29,308 nucleotides of DNA from Subdoligranulum sp. (GCA_004555405.1 SFIE01000032.1:1-29308); one strand, 5' to 3'; numbered from the stretch's first letter, positions 1-8,205 are shown. Made by a program: numbers and translations. Notes: generated by a model from the letters alone, not told the origin.

Positions 1-93
1 GTAGTGATATATTGTACTTCAAATGGATGTGCTGCCTGCAGGGCGATCAAGGCCCGCCGGTTCAGAAAACATGATCAGAAAAGGAGAAGTTTT

Positions 94-1599
94 ATGGCTT
101 ATTATTTTGAAGAACCTTCCCGCACCTTTGGTGAGTATCTGTTGGTACCCGGTTATTCCTCGGCTGATAACATTCCCGACAATGTAAGCCTGAAAACTCC
201 TTTGGTAAAATATAAAAAGGGTCAGGAAGAATGCCCCCTGCAGATGAACATTCCCATGATCAGCGCCATCATGCAGTCGGTTTCCGGCCCCGATCTGGCT
301 GTGGCCCTTGCCAAGCAGGGCGGCGTTTCGTTTATTTACGGCAGCCAGAGCATTGAAAGCGAGGCTGCTATGGTGGCCCATGTCAAGGGCTACAAAAAGG
401 GCTTTGTTACCAGCGATTCCAACCTTTCTCCCGATGCCACTCTGGCTGACGTGCTGGCACTCAAGCAGAAAACCGGCCACTCCACCGTGGCTATTACGGA
501 CGATGGCACTGCCAACGGCCGTTTGCTGGGCATTGTGGCCAGCCGTGACTACCGCATCAGCCGCATGAGCACCGATGTGAAGGTGAGCGAGTTTATGACT
601 CCGCTGGAAAAGCTGGTCACCGCTCCTTCTGATACCAGCCTGAAGGAAGCCAACGACATCATTTGGGACAATAAGATCAACAGCCTGCCTCTGGTTGACA
701 AAAACGGCCACCTGCAGTATATGGTGTTCCGCAAGGACTACGACAGCCACAAGGAAAATGTAAACGAACTGCTGGATGCCAACAAGAGCTATGTGGTGGG
801 TGCCGGTATCAACACCCGTGACTATGCCGAGCGTGTGCCCGCATTGGTCAACGCCGGTGTGGATGTGCTGTGTATCGACTCCTCTGAGGGCTTCAGCGAA
901 TGGCAGAGCCGTACCATCGGCTGGATCCGCGCCAACTATGGCGACAAGGTGAAGGTGGGCGCAGGCAACGTGGTTGACCGTGAGGGCTTCCGTTTCCTGG
1001 CCGAGGCCGGCGCTGACTTTATCAAGATCGGCATTGGCGGCGGTTCCATCTGCATCACCCGCGAAACCAAGGGCATCGGCCGTGGCCAGGCTACTGCTGT
1101 GATCGAGGTTGCCAAGGCTCGCGACGAGTACTACAAGGAAACCGGCATTTATATTCCCATCTGCTCCGATGGCGGCATTGTGCATGACTACCACATCACT
1201 CTGGCACTGGCCATGGGTGCTGACTTTGTTATGCTGGGCCGTTACTTTGCCCGCTTTGATGAGAGCCCCACGGAAAAGGTTCGCATCAACGGCAATATTA
1301 TGAAGGAATACTGGGGCGAGGGCAGCAACCGTGCCCGCAACTGGCAGCGTTACGATCTGGGCGGCGCTTCCACTCTGCGCTTTGAAGAGGGCGTAGATAG
1401 CTATGTGCCTTATGCAGGCCCCTTGGCCGACGGTGTGCAGACCACTCTGTACAAGGTGCGCTCCACTATGTGCAACTGCGGCGCACTCTCGATTCCTGAG
1501 CTGCAGGAGAAGGCCCGCCTGACGGTGGTTTCTTCCACAAGCATCGTAGAGGGCGGCAGCCACGATGTTACCCTGCGCAACACCAACAATGCCAACTAA
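94..1599 (+). CDS. guaB: IMP dehydrogenase
   Basis: Oxidises IMP to XMP with NAD+, the committed step of GMP synthesis in the cytosol. The 501-residue product has the usual layout: a (beta/alpha)8 barrel interrupted by a CBS pair at about residues 100-220. The catalytic loop GIGGGSICITRETKGIG carries the nucleophile Cys320, and the flap ARNWQRYDLGG carries the Arg419-Tyr420 dyad. The start is ATG 94, behind AAAAGGAGAAG; the reading frame is open further upstream but without a ribosome binding site. The protein resembles the Tritrichomonas foetus enzyme (remembered sequence) more than the B. subtilis/E. coli type, including the GGGSICITRE loop in place of GPGSICTTR. It stands alone, followed by its own terminator, with no guaA beside it. 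A long open frame on the opposite strand is a shadow. Confidence 0.97.
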   Translation: MAYYFEEPSRTFGEYLLVPGYSSADNIPDNVSLKTPLVKYKKGQEECPLQMNIPMISAIMQSVSGPDLAVALAKQGGVSFIYGSQSIESEAAMVAHVKGYKKGFVTSDSNLSPDATLADVLALKQKTGHSTVAITDDGTANGRLLGIVASRDYRISRMSTDVKVSEFMTPLEKLVTAPSDTSLKEANDIIWDNKINSLPLVDKNGHLQYMVFRKDYDSHKENVNELLDANKSYVVGAGINTRDYAERVPALVNAGVDVLCIDSSEGFSEWQSRTIGWIRANYGDKVKVGAGNVVDREGFRFLAEAGADFIKIGIGGGSICITRETKGIGRGQATAVIEVAKARDEYYKETGIYIPICSDGGIVHDYHITLALAMGADFVMLGRYFARFDESPTEKVRINGNIMKEYWGEGSNRARNWQRYDLGGASTLRFEEGVDSYVPYAGPLADGVQTTLYKVRSTMCNCGALSIPELQEKARLTVVSSTSIVEGGSHDVTLRNTNNAN

Positions 1600-1724
1600 G
1601 CGCGTGCTTTGGCTTTGTCAGTAATTCGGGGGTGTAACGATACATTCCCGCCCTGCGAATTCAGGCATCGCTGCAGCGGCTGCGGTATATTCCGCATGCT
1701 GTATCAGCAAAATTAAAAAGCGTT

Positions 1725-1776
1725 CCCCGGCATCTTCCGGCTGTCAGCAGCCGAAGAAGATGCCGGGGATTTTTTT
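1725..1776 (+). terminator. Intrinsic terminator of guaB
   Basis: A 12-bp arm (1725-1736 with 1757-1768), a small internal bulge and a further 6-bp stem (1738-1743 with 1748-1753) closed by a TCAG loop, followed by a run of T at 1770-1776. The 1600-1724 stretch between guaB and this hairpin holds only a weak imperfect hairpin and no gene. Confidence 0.92.
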
Positions 1777-1810
1777 CGCCTTATTTCCATTTCACAAAAA
1801 CAAGTGCCTG

Positions 1811-1850
1811 CGCATAAAAACGGCCCCATGCCGAATCTGGCATGGGGCCG
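1811..1850 (-). terminator. Intrinsic terminator of the tsaE-upp operon
   Basis: A perfect 12-bp stem (1821-1832 with 1839-1850) with a 6-nt loop. Read on the minus strand it is followed by TTTTTATGCG, so it closes transcription just past the upp stop codon. Confidence 0.93.
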
Positions 1851-1870
1851 AATGCATCATTTTACAAAAA

Positions 1871-2500
1871 TTACTTGGTGCCGTAAATACGGTCGCCTGC
1901 ATCGCCCAAGCCGGGCACGATGTAGCCGTTCTCGTTCAGGCGTTCATCCTTGGAGGCAATGTAAATGTCCACGTCGGGGTGAGCGGTGTGCAGGGCCTCG
2001 ATGCCTTCGGGGGCAGCGATCAGGCAGATAAACTTAATGTGGCGTGCGCCATGCTTTTTGATTTGAGAAATCGCATCCGAAGCGCTGCCGCCGGTGGCCA
2101 GCATGGGGTCCAGCACCAGAACATCGCGCTCCTCAATATCAGAGGGCAGCTTGCAGAAATACTCCACGGGCTGCAGAGTGCTCTCGTCTCGGTACAGGCC
2201 GATAAAGCCAACCTTAGCGGCGGGGATCAAAGTCAGCATACCGTCCAGCATACCCATACCGGCGCGAAGAATAGGCACCAGTGCCAGCTTGCGGCCAGCC
2301 AGAACCTTGGTGCGGGCCACGGAAACGGGGGTTTCGATCTCCACTTCCTCGGTGGGCAGGTCACGAGTGGCCTCGTAGCACAGCAGCATGGCGATCTCGT
2401 TTACCAGATCACGGAATTCCTTGGTGCCGGTGGCTTTGTTGCGCAGCAGGCTGATTTTGTGCTGGATAAGGGGATGGTCTACGATCATGGGCTCTTTCAT
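1871..2500 (-). CDS. upp: Uracil phosphoribosyltransferase
   Basis: Pyrimidine salvage enzyme that makes UMP from uracil and PRPP. The 209-residue product has the family's usual length. It shows the PRPP-binding stretch VLDPMLATGGSASDAI, the RAGMGMLDG segment and the C-terminal uracil-binding region around YIVPGLGDAGDRIYGTK. ATG at 2500 is chosen because AAGGAG (2509-2514) lies 8-9 nt upstream; a GTG three codons earlier overlaps that ribosome binding site. It is the last gene of a leftward operon after tsaE, tsaB and rpiB, 57 nt behind rpiB. rpiB and upp are neighbours in many Firmicutes (often beside glyA). Confidence 0.97.
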   Translation of the reverse strand: MKEPMIVDHPLIQHKISLLRNKATGTKEFRDLVNEIAMLLCYEATRDLPTEEVEIETPVSVARTKVLAGRKLALVPILRAGMGMLDGMLTLIPAAKVGFIGLYRDESTLQPVEYFCKLPSDIEERDVLVLDPMLATGGSASDAISQIKKHGARHIKFICLIAAPEGIEALHTAHPDVDIYIASKDERLNENGYIVPGLGDAGDRIYGTK

Positions 2501-2557
2501 AATGAACACTCCTTAATATGAATAATGATTATGGGTAAATCAAACAAAACGCAGGGA

Positions 2558-3004
2558 TCAGCGGTTTTCCAGTGCGGTGATCTTATCCACACGGCGCTGA
2601 TGGCGGCCGCCCTCAAACTCGGTGTTCAAGAACAGGTCTACCAATGTGCAGGCCAAACCGGCACCCACTACACGGCCGCCCAGGCAAAGGGCATTGGCAT
2701 CGTTGTGGCGGCGGGTATACTCAGCACTAAAAGCATCACTGCAGCAGCAGGCGCGAATGCCATGGATCTTGTTGGCGGAAATGGAAATTCCCACACCGGT
2801 GCCGCAGAACAGCAGTGCGCAGCGGCATTCGCCCTTTACCACGGCATCGCAGGCAGGCACAGCCATATCGGGATAGTCTACGCTGTCGGTGTTGTGGGTG
2901 CCGAAATCAACAAATTCCAGGCCCAGCTCGGTCAAATGCTGCTTTACAGCCTCTTTCAGCTCAAAACCGCCGTGATCTGCGGCGAGCGCGATGGGTTTAC
3001 TCAT
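2558..3004 (-). CDS. rpiB: Ribose-5-phosphate isomerase B
   Basis: Interconverts ribose-5-phosphate and ribulose-5-phosphate (RpiB/LacAB family), supplying PRPP precursors, which fits its place beside upp. The 148-residue product begins MSKPIALAADHGG with the substrate-binding Asp10-His11. It has the catalytic Cys67 in FCGTGVGISISANK, and His100 in RRHNDAN near the active site. The start ATG at 3004 has GGAG 8 nt upstream. The gene lies 75 nt behind tsaB in the same orientation. Its sugar specificity (ribose versus allose or galactose 6-phosphate) is inferred from context. Confidence 0.95.
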   Translation of the reverse strand: MSKPIALAADHGGFELKEAVKQHLTELGLEFVDFGTHNTDSVDYPDMAVPACDAVVKGECRCALLFCGTGVGISISANKIHGIRACCCSDAFSAEYTRRHNDANALCLGGRVVGAGLACTLVDLFLNTEFEGGRHQRRVDKITALENR

Positions 3005-3079
3005 GGATCATGCTCCTTTTTCATCTGTTTTATCGGTATGCCCGGGCCTTGTGTCCAGACTATGGATAAATAATGCAAA

Positions 3080-3781
3080 TCAGCCCTCGGTGGTTTGGGC
3101 CAGCCGTTCGGCACGCTGGCGTTCAGCCTGGCTCAGCCGGTGATAGCTGGGCAAAAGTGCTGCGGGCGGGCAGGTTTCGCCGCGTTCAGCCATGGCCTTG
3201 GCGGCCAAACACACACCGGCGGCACGGGCAACGCGCAGAGCAGCGGGGCAGGGCAGAACGCCCGGCACGGCAGAAAAAGCGCTCTCGCACAGATAAGCGC
3301 CGTCCCCCACAAACAGCAAGGGCTTGGGGCAGGTTTCAGCCACGGTGCGAATTTCTTCTACAGGTGAGGCCGCATCGGGTGTAATGCGCTGGTGCGTGGC
3401 CAAATCAAAAGCGGCCCAGTATACTTCACCGCGGCGGGCATCCTGTGCAGCAACCACCGTGCCGGTGCCGGCGTGGCTCCATGCCAGTGCTTCCAGCGTA
3501 GAAACAGCCGCGCAGGGCGTGTTGGCAGGGAAAGCCAGCCCCTTTACAGCGCACAGACCAATGCGCAGGCCGGTAAAGCTGCCCGGCCCGGCACAAACGC
3601 CGAATAAATCAATATCGGCGCAGGTTTTGCCTGCTGCCTTCAGCACGGCATCCACGGTGGGCAGCAGGGTTTCGCTGTGGGTAAGGCCGGTGGCGAGCGT
3701 TTGCTCGCACAGCAATGTATCGTTTTCCAGCAGAGCCACGCTCATAGTGCGGCCTGCGGTGTCAATGCCAAGAATCGTCAA
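3080..3781 (-). CDS. tsaB: tRNA threonylcarbamoyladenosine biosynthesis protein TsaB
   Basis: Inactive ASKHA-fold partner of TsaD in the TsaB-TsaD-TsaE complex that makes t6A37 on ANN-decoding tRNAs. The 233-residue product begins TILGIDTAGRTMSVAL and has the family signature CAGPGSFTGLRIG. The start is placed at TTG 3781, because its codon overlaps the tsaE stop (TTTTGA) and the resulting N-terminus matches the family's. The open frame runs 16 codons further upstream inside tsaE and is not used here. The overlap implies translational coupling with tsaE. The rimI and tsaD genes that often follow are not in this window. Confidence 0.93.
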   Translation of the reverse strand: MTILGIDTAGRTMSVALLENDTLLCEQTLATGLTHSETLLPTVDAVLKAAGKTCADIDLFGVCAGPGSFTGLRIGLCAVKGLAFPANTPCAAVSTLEALAWSHAGTGTVVAAQDARRGEVYWAAFDLATHQRITPDAASPVEEIRTVAETCPKPLLFVGDGAYLCESAFSAVPGVLPCPAALRVARAAGVCLAAKAMAERGETCPPAALLPSYHRLSQAERQRAERLAQTTEG

Positions 3782-4203
3782 AATGTTGCCCCCATTACAG
3801 AGATCTTGCGGGTGTTTTCGTCCACCCATTCAATATGGATATAAATCGGGTTTTCCTTTGCCAGCAGCTCGGCACAATTTTCGCTCCACTCGGCAGCCAC
3901 CGTAACGCCTTGGTCCAGATAATCATAAAATCCGGCGGCGTTCAGGTCTTCCTCCGTGGAAATGCGATATAAATCAAAATGCGCCAGCGGGCGAGGGCCT
4001 CGATAATAGTTTACAATGGCAAATGTGGGGCTGCTTGCCTCATCAATGCAGCCAAGGCCCTGTGCAAGCCCCTCGCAAAAAGCGGTTTTGCCTGCGCCCA
4101 GACCGCCGGTAAAGCAGATCAGGCTTCCGGCAGGCAGCACGGCAGCGGCCCGCTTGCCCAGTGCAACGGTTTCCTCGCGCGAATGCGTGATATAGGTCGG
4201 CAT
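3778..4203 (-). CDS. tsaE: tRNA threonylcarbamoyladenosine biosynthesis ATPase TsaE
   Basis: P-loop ATPase that drives turnover of the TsaB-TsaD t6A synthase. The 141-residue product has Walker A GGLGAGKT at residues 33-40, followed by the family features SSPTFAIVNYY and HFDLYRI and a late AAEWSEN. The start ATG at 4203 lies 9 nt behind GGAGG. An earlier in-frame ATG at 4227 has no ribosome binding site. It is the first gene of the leftward tsaE-tsaB-rpiB-upp run. Confidence 0.95.
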   Translation of the reverse strand: MPTYITHSREETVALGKRAAAVLPAGSLICFTGGLGAGKTAFCEGLAQGLGCIDEASSPTFAIVNYYRGPRPLAHFDLYRISTEEDLNAAGFYDYLDQGVTVAAEWSENCAELLAKENPIYIHIEWVDENTRKISVMGATF

Positions 4204-4261
4204 GGTGCGTTTCCTCCTGCAGTGCATGAATTTTTAGGGTGCTGCAACACAAACCCCATCT

Positions 4262-4290
4262 ATTATAATATAGCTTGTGCCAAAGTTCAA
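4262..4290 (-). promoter_or_regulatory. Sigma-A promoter of tsaE-tsaB-rpiB-upp
   Basis: On the minus strand, TTGAAC (4285-4290), a 17-nt spacer and TATAAT (4262-4267), about 60 nt upstream of the tsaE start. No clear terminator for the upstream pseudouridine synthase gene is visible between 4291 and 4326, so some read-through into this operon is possible. Confidence 0.8.
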
Positions 4291-4326
4291 CAAAAAATAA
4301 TCCATTCTGAGCGGCAAAGGCCGGGC

Positions 4327-5268
4327 TTATTTCAGCGTGCCGTCCAAAATCTGGGCATAATACCAGGGCTTGGGTGCGCGGAACACCTTGTGAGAAAGGT
4401 TTGCATAAGCGGGGTCTTTGATCTCGGGCAGGGTGAGCTCCCATGCGCAAAGGGCCTGATACTTGCAGCGCAGCTCGCGGTTGGCAGCATTGTTGCCGTA
4501 TTTGCTGTCACCTAAAATCGGGCAGCCAATGCTGGCTAAATGTGCGCGGATCTGGTGTGTGCGGCCGGTGATCAGTTCCACCTTCAAAAGTGCCAAACGG
4601 CCGCTGAAGGCCTCGGTTTCATAGCGGGTGATCACTTCCTTGGCACCGGGGCTCTTTTTGTGCTGCACAAAAACCAACCCCCTTTCGGCATCCTTGTACA
4701 GCCAGCCGTTCAGCGTGGCGGCTTCTGGCTGGGGGCGGCCAAAAGTTACGCACAGATACTTCTTTTTGATGGCGCGCTGGCGGATCAATTCGGTGAAATA
4801 TGCTTCGGCTTTCGCATTCTTTGCCACCATCACAAGGCCGCTGGTGCCGGTGTCAAGCCGGTGGCAAAGGCGCGGCGAGCATTTGCTTAGGGTGCCCTCC
4901 TTGTGCAGCGCCAGCTGTACACGGGTCATCAGGGTATCGGCTTCACCCTCCTGCTCCACCATCAAACCGGCGGGCTTGTTCACAATCATCAGATTTTCGT
5001 CCTGATACACGATCTCGGCAGGGCAGCGCGCCTGCAGATACAGCGGGCCGTCGGCTTCGGCAAGGCCAAGCTGTTCATCTTTCAAATACAGCGTGATCTT
5101 ATCGCCGTTCAGCACGCGGGTGCTGAGCGGCTGCTTTTTGCCGTTGAGCTTGATCTTGTTTTCGCGCAGGGCTTTGTTTAAGCGGCCAAGGCCCAGCGCA
5201 GGGAATTCCTGCATCAGATATTTGTCCAGCCGGGTAGGCAGCAGGCTGGTAACTTTCAATTCGATCAT
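4327..5268 (-). CDS. RluA-family pseudouridine synthase with S4 domain
   Basis: Isomerises specific uridines in rRNA to pseudouridine. The 313-residue product has an N-terminal S4-like RNA-binding domain (about residues 10-75, TRLDKYL to GDKITLYL). The catalytic domain follows, with the motif HRLDTGTSGLVMVAK carrying the catalytic Asp139. Further downstream it shows the family stretch ELITGRTHQIRAHLASIGCPILGDSKYG. The start ATG at 5268 has GAGG about 8 nt upstream; an open extension upstream overlaps the neighbouring gene's end. The motif set is of the RluC/RluD type, but the target uridines cannot be read from the sequence. It lies 47 nt behind the DUF6311 gene and probably shares its transcript. 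Confidence 0.93.
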   Translation of the reverse strand: MIELKVTSLLPTRLDKYLMQEFPALGLGRLNKALRENKIKLNGKKQPLSTRVLNGDKITLYLKDEQLGLAEADGPLYLQARCPAEIVYQDENLMIVNKPAGLMVEQEGEADTLMTRVQLALHKEGTLSKCSPRLCHRLDTGTSGLVMVAKNAKAEAYFTELIRQRAIKKKYLCVTFGRPQPEAATLNGWLYKDAERGLVFVQHKKSPGAKEVITRYETEAFSGRLALLKVELITGRTHQIRAHLASIGCPILGDSKYGNNAANRELRCKYQALCAWELTLPEIKDPAYANLSHKVFRAPKPWYYAQILDGTLK

Positions 5269-5315
5269 ATTGGTTTCCTCGTGGATTCTCTTGTTTTTCC
5301 TGAATGATTTAGCGG

Positions 5316-7277
5316 TTATGCTTCCGGTTCGGCGGTGATCACGGTCAGAGGCTGGCCGCGCAGGGCCGAAGCATCGGCGATGTCCAGCGTGACCATCAGC
5401 CAACCGGCATCTTTATCGCTGATCTGCACGATGGGATAGGCTTCTCCGTTTGCCAGCAGCGCAGCGGCGTTTTGCAGGCGGGTGCGGGCAAGCGGTGAGT
5501 CATACAGCAGCACGGTGCAGCCGTCCCAGCTTAATACGCCGCCTTGCCAGTTATCGTCAGAGTAATCCGCAATGCGCAGGGGATAGCTGTCGCCATAGGG
5601 CACGCAGCCATCGGCGGCAAAGCCCTGCATACCGGGGGCAATCACATACCAGCTGTCGTCCACCGCACCGCACCATGCAGAATCCGGAATGCTTTCGGCC
5701 ACCGAAAGGAACACGGCTTCCGAATGGGTGATATACAGGGTATCCTCGGCGGGCTGCCCGCTTTGCAAAAGAGCCAGTGCGGTTTGCTGCTGTGCAGCCT
5801 GTGCGACGGCATCGTAGCGTGCGGCAAATAAATCGTTGGTGGTTATGCCGTTGTCGGCTGCCCAAAGTGCCAGATGCAGCGCATCCTGCTGGGGGGCATC
5901 GGCATCCAACGAGCAGATGTGGCCGTAGCGCCCGGCTGCCTGCGGCCAAAACGGGCTGGTAAGCTGCGTGGCAAATTCTTCGCGGTATTGATAGGTTTCT
6001 GCGTGGCGGGCTGCCAGCGCAGGCGAAAGATCTGCCAGCTGCACACACACCAGCGCCCCCAGCAGCAGCGCGGCCCGGCGCCCTGCAAAAAGCTGGCTCA
6101 GCGCCCAGAGCGCCAACAAGAACAGCAGGTAATATACAGGCCAGAACAAGCGCCCGCTGGAACGAAAAACAGAGCAAAGCGCCAGCAGCTTATTGGGCAG
6201 AGGCAAGGTCAACAGGGCTGCGCCGTTGGCGGTAACCTGGTTGGTGACGGCAAAAGCCGTTAAACACGCACACACCAGCGTTAGGCACCAGTGCTGCTTC
6301 AGCAGCAAAAGCAAGCGCTTGGGGCGGCGCAGCAGGCACAGCGCCCCGGCAGCACACCCCAAAAGAATGCCCAGCCCCAGATAGTTGAAGGCATCGTAAT
6401 TGCCGCGGATTTGATTTTGCACCGGCAAAAAGCGGCTCCACACGGTGCTCAGGCTGGTGGGGTTCCACAGCGCATTCAGATTCATGGAAAAATAGCCGTA
6501 CAGCATTTCACTGCCGTCCGTTCCGCCGCTGCCCAAAAGGCCAAAGCACCATCCAAGCCCCACGGCTGCGGCCAGATCGCTGAGCAAAAACGCCAGAGGC
6601 TTTTTCCATTCACGATGGCGCACGGCGTATTCGGCCAGCATGGCCAGCGTTACAGCAAACACCATGGGCAAAAAATAGGGATGAATGGTAATGGAAAGCG
6701 CATTCAGTGCCCACAACGGCCAATAGCAGAAACGATCTTCATGCCGGGAGCGAACATAGTAATACAGCGCCGCCAGAATGAAAAAGTGCGCAGCCAAAGC
6801 CGTGTGGTGCAGTGTGCGCTCTATCATAACAGGGCTGCAGGCGAACAGCAGGCTGCCCATAACCGGCCTTAGGATGCCCGGCATCCATTCGCCCAGCAGC
6901 AGTGCGGCGAAGCCAGCCTGCAGCACATAGCACAGCAGGCTGAAAATGCCGAAGTACTGAAATGTATCCGGCAGCAAAGCACTGAAAAACCGAAAGAACG
7001 CGGCAAACAGGGGAATGGAATCGGTGTAGGCAACGCTGATGCCGCTTGGCCAGTTGATGCGCTCAGTAAAGCAAAGGGGAAACTGCACCGGCGACTGGCG
7101 CAAAAACAGCCAGCCTGCATAGTGCTGCAGAATATCCTTTTCCACAAAGCCGCCGCGGCAAAAGGCATCCCAGGAAGGAAATAGTGCCGGGCCGAACAAG
7201 GCCAGAAACACCACAGCACCCACGGCGCCGCCAGCGGCAAAAAGCCGTATCCGGCGGTTTTTTATATTTTTATGCAT
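5316..7277 (-). CDS. DUF6311-type polytopic membrane protein
   Basis: A 653-residue protein with an N-terminal signal-anchor-like helix (VGAVVFLALFGPALF). About ten further hydrophobic helices run to about residue 410, and an exported C-terminal domain of about 240 residues lacks membrane segments. The segments DILQHYAGWLFLRQSP and INWPSGISVAYTDSIPLFA resemble DUF6311 proteins, which have a glycosyltransferase-C-like architecture with acidic and aromatic residues after the first helix. By analogy it may transfer sugars from a lipid carrier to an envelope acceptor, but this is inference and no substrate can be named. The start ATG at 7277 has a weak ribosome binding site (AGGGAC). It is the first gene of a leftward unit with the pseudouridine synthase. 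Confidence 0.72.
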   Translation of the reverse strand: MHKNIKNRRIRLFAAGGAVGAVVFLALFGPALFPSWDAFCRGGFVEKDILQHYAGWLFLRQSPVQFPLCFTERINWPSGISVAYTDSIPLFAAFFRFFSALLPDTFQYFGIFSLLCYVLQAGFAALLLGEWMPGILRPVMGSLLFACSPVMIERTLHHTALAAHFFILAALYYYVRSRHEDRFCYWPLWALNALSITIHPYFLPMVFAVTLAMLAEYAVRHREWKKPLAFLLSDLAAAVGLGWCFGLLGSGGTDGSEMLYGYFSMNLNALWNPTSLSTVWSRFLPVQNQIRGNYDAFNYLGLGILLGCAAGALCLLRRPKRLLLLLKQHWCLTLVCACLTAFAVTNQVTANGAALLTLPLPNKLLALCSVFRSSGRLFWPVYYLLFLLALWALSQLFAGRRAALLLGALVCVQLADLSPALAARHAETYQYREEFATQLTSPFWPQAAGRYGHICSLDADAPQQDALHLALWAADNGITTNDLFAARYDAVAQAAQQQTALALLQSGQPAEDTLYITHSEAVFLSVAESIPDSAWCGAVDDSWYVIAPGMQGFAADGCVPYGDSYPLRIADYSDDNWQGGVLSWDGCTVLLYDSPLARTRLQNAAALLANGEAYPIVQISDKDAGWLMVTLDIADASALRGQPLTVITAEPEA

Positions 7278-7290
7278 GAAATTTGTCCCT

Positions 7291-7296
7291 ATTATA
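7291..7296 (-). promoter_or_regulatory. Probable -10 element for the DUF6311 gene
   Basis: TATAAT on the minus strand, 14-19 nt upstream of the ATG, which would give a very short 5' leader. No good -35 hexamer is seen at 16-19 nt. An imperfect inverted repeat occupies that region instead, so activator dependence or weak promoter strength is possible. Confidence 0.45.
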
Positions 7297-7307
7297 CGAA
7301 AATATTT

Positions 7308-7339
7308 AAGGTTCCTAGGAAAGTTCCCTTAGAAACCTT
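7308..7339. repeat. Imperfect inverted repeat in a divergent promoter region
   Basis: Left arm AAGGTTCCTAGGAAA (7308-7322) is repeated inverted at 7323-7339 (reverse complement AAGGTTTCTAAGGGAAC), with one bulge and a few mismatches. No T run follows on either strand, so it looks more like an operator than a terminator. It lies where the -35 region of the DUF6311 promoter would be. Confidence 0.5.
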
Positions 7340-7340
7340 C

Positions 7341-7578
7341 TATTTATTATATAAAATAAACTGCATCAAAGCAATCTCTTTATGGCTGGATGGCAAAAAA
7401 CAGAGTCATGCTCGCAAAACGATGGCAAAAATAAGAAAAAATTGATGTTGCATAAATGAGCAAAATATGGTCTGATTCTACAGACAAAATCATATTGGTA
7501 TCAATTGGAAACGCACAATCCTCCCGGATGATAACGAACAACACAGGTATTATCGGTTATCATAAGGAGGATTTTATT
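7341..7578. other. AT-rich divergent intergenic region
   Basis: Together with 7278-7340 this forms 300 nt without a gene between the leftward DUF6311 gene and the rightward DUF2798 gene. It is visibly richer in A and T than its surroundings. A poor promoter match (TTGATG at 7442, TATGGT at 7466, 18-nt spacer) is the only rightward candidate seen. The strong ribosome binding site AAGGAGG lies at 7564-7570. Confidence 0.5.
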
Positions 7579-8037
7579 TTGCCGAAAAACAAATTGGAAG
7601 ATGTCGTATTCACGCTTATTATGGCCACCGTTATGGTGTATGGAATGGTCGTTTACAATGTTGCGCTCAACACAGGCGGCGTAACAGGGGAAACCTTTTT
7701 TGCAGCACTTTATGAATTGCCGGTCATGGTGCCGATTGCTTTTGTTCTGGAATTCTTTTTTGTGGGAAAAATCGCGCAAAAACTCGCTTTCACGGTTGTT
7801 AAACCGAGTGATCGACCGCAGTTTATCACATATGCGATCTCAATTTGCATTTGCTGCATTATGTGCCCAATTATGAGCTTTGCAGCTACATTGTTGTTCA
7901 AGGATACAAAAACTTTTGGAACATGGGTGCAAACATGGGGGATGAACTTCCCAATGGCAATATGCTATCAAATGTTTTATTGCGGGCCTTTTGTAAGGCT
8001 TATATTCCGCACTATTTTTCGCAGAAAAGCGGAATAA
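7579..8037 (+). CDS. DUF2798-type small membrane protein
   Basis: The start is set at TTG 7579 because AAGGAGG (7564-7570) lies 8 nt upstream and the resulting N-terminus (MPKNKLEDVVFTLIMA) matches the DUF2798 pattern. The open frame upstream reads as unstructured sequence. The 152-residue product has four hydrophobic segments. The first is VVFTLIMATVMVYGMVVYNV; the second contains MVPIAFVLEFFFVGKIAQKLAF, a family-typical stretch. Two more follow before a basic C-terminus (RTIFRRKAE). The function is unknown. Codon use is AT-rich compared with the flanking genes, suggesting recent transfer. It is a single-gene unit closed by a perfect terminator. Confidence 0.78.
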   Translation: MPKNKLEDVVFTLIMATVMVYGMVVYNVALNTGGVTGETFFAALYELPVMVPIAFVLEFFFVGKIAQKLAFTVVKPSDRPQFITYAISICICCIMCPIMSFAATLLFKDTKTFGTWVQTWGMNFPMAICYQMFYCGPFVRLIFRTIFRRKAE

Positions 8038-8102
8038 ATGCTTTGAATATGGAATAGCGGCCTGGTCATGACCTGGCCGTGTTATCAAAGGAATTTCACA
8101 CA

Positions 8103-8152
8103 GGCAGCCGGGGCTGACACGATGGTCAGCCCCGGCTGCCTTGCTGCTTTTA
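8103..8152 (+). terminator. Intrinsic terminator of the DUF2798 gene
   Basis: A perfect 16-bp stem (8103-8118 with 8125-8140), a 6-nt loop, then TTGCTGCTTTT. Just before it, 8058-8079 is a 22-nt near-palindrome (CGGCCTGGTCATGACCTGGC and its mirror) without a T run. Confidence 0.85.
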
Positions 8153-8173
8153 AAACTGCTGGTGCAGTGCTGT

Positions 8174-8205
8174 GAAAAATCAGGATGCCGGAAAGATCAT
8201 CCGGC
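8174..8205 (-). terminator. Probable terminator of the blaR1-like gene
   Basis: A 6-bp stem GCCGGA/TCCGGC (8187-8192 with 8200-8205) overlaps the stop codon. On the minus strand it is followed by CATCCTGATTTTT. The stem is short and the T run a few bases away, so the call is moderate. Confidence 0.5.

Noticed and set aside
19..1563. 514-codon open frame opposite guaB
   Set aside because: It lies wholly antisense to a clear IMP dehydrogenase, encodes no recognisable domain and reflects codon bias in GC-rich sequence.
1600..1724. Imperfect hairpin behind guaB, considered as a small RNA or a second inverted-repeat element
   Set aside because: The arms (around AATTCG and CGAATT) are short and interrupted, with no matching ends to the 20.4-kb element and no promoter.
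8058..8079. Near-palindrome after the DUF2798 stop codon, considered as a terminator
   Set aside because: No T run follows, and a perfect terminator stands about 25 nt downstream.
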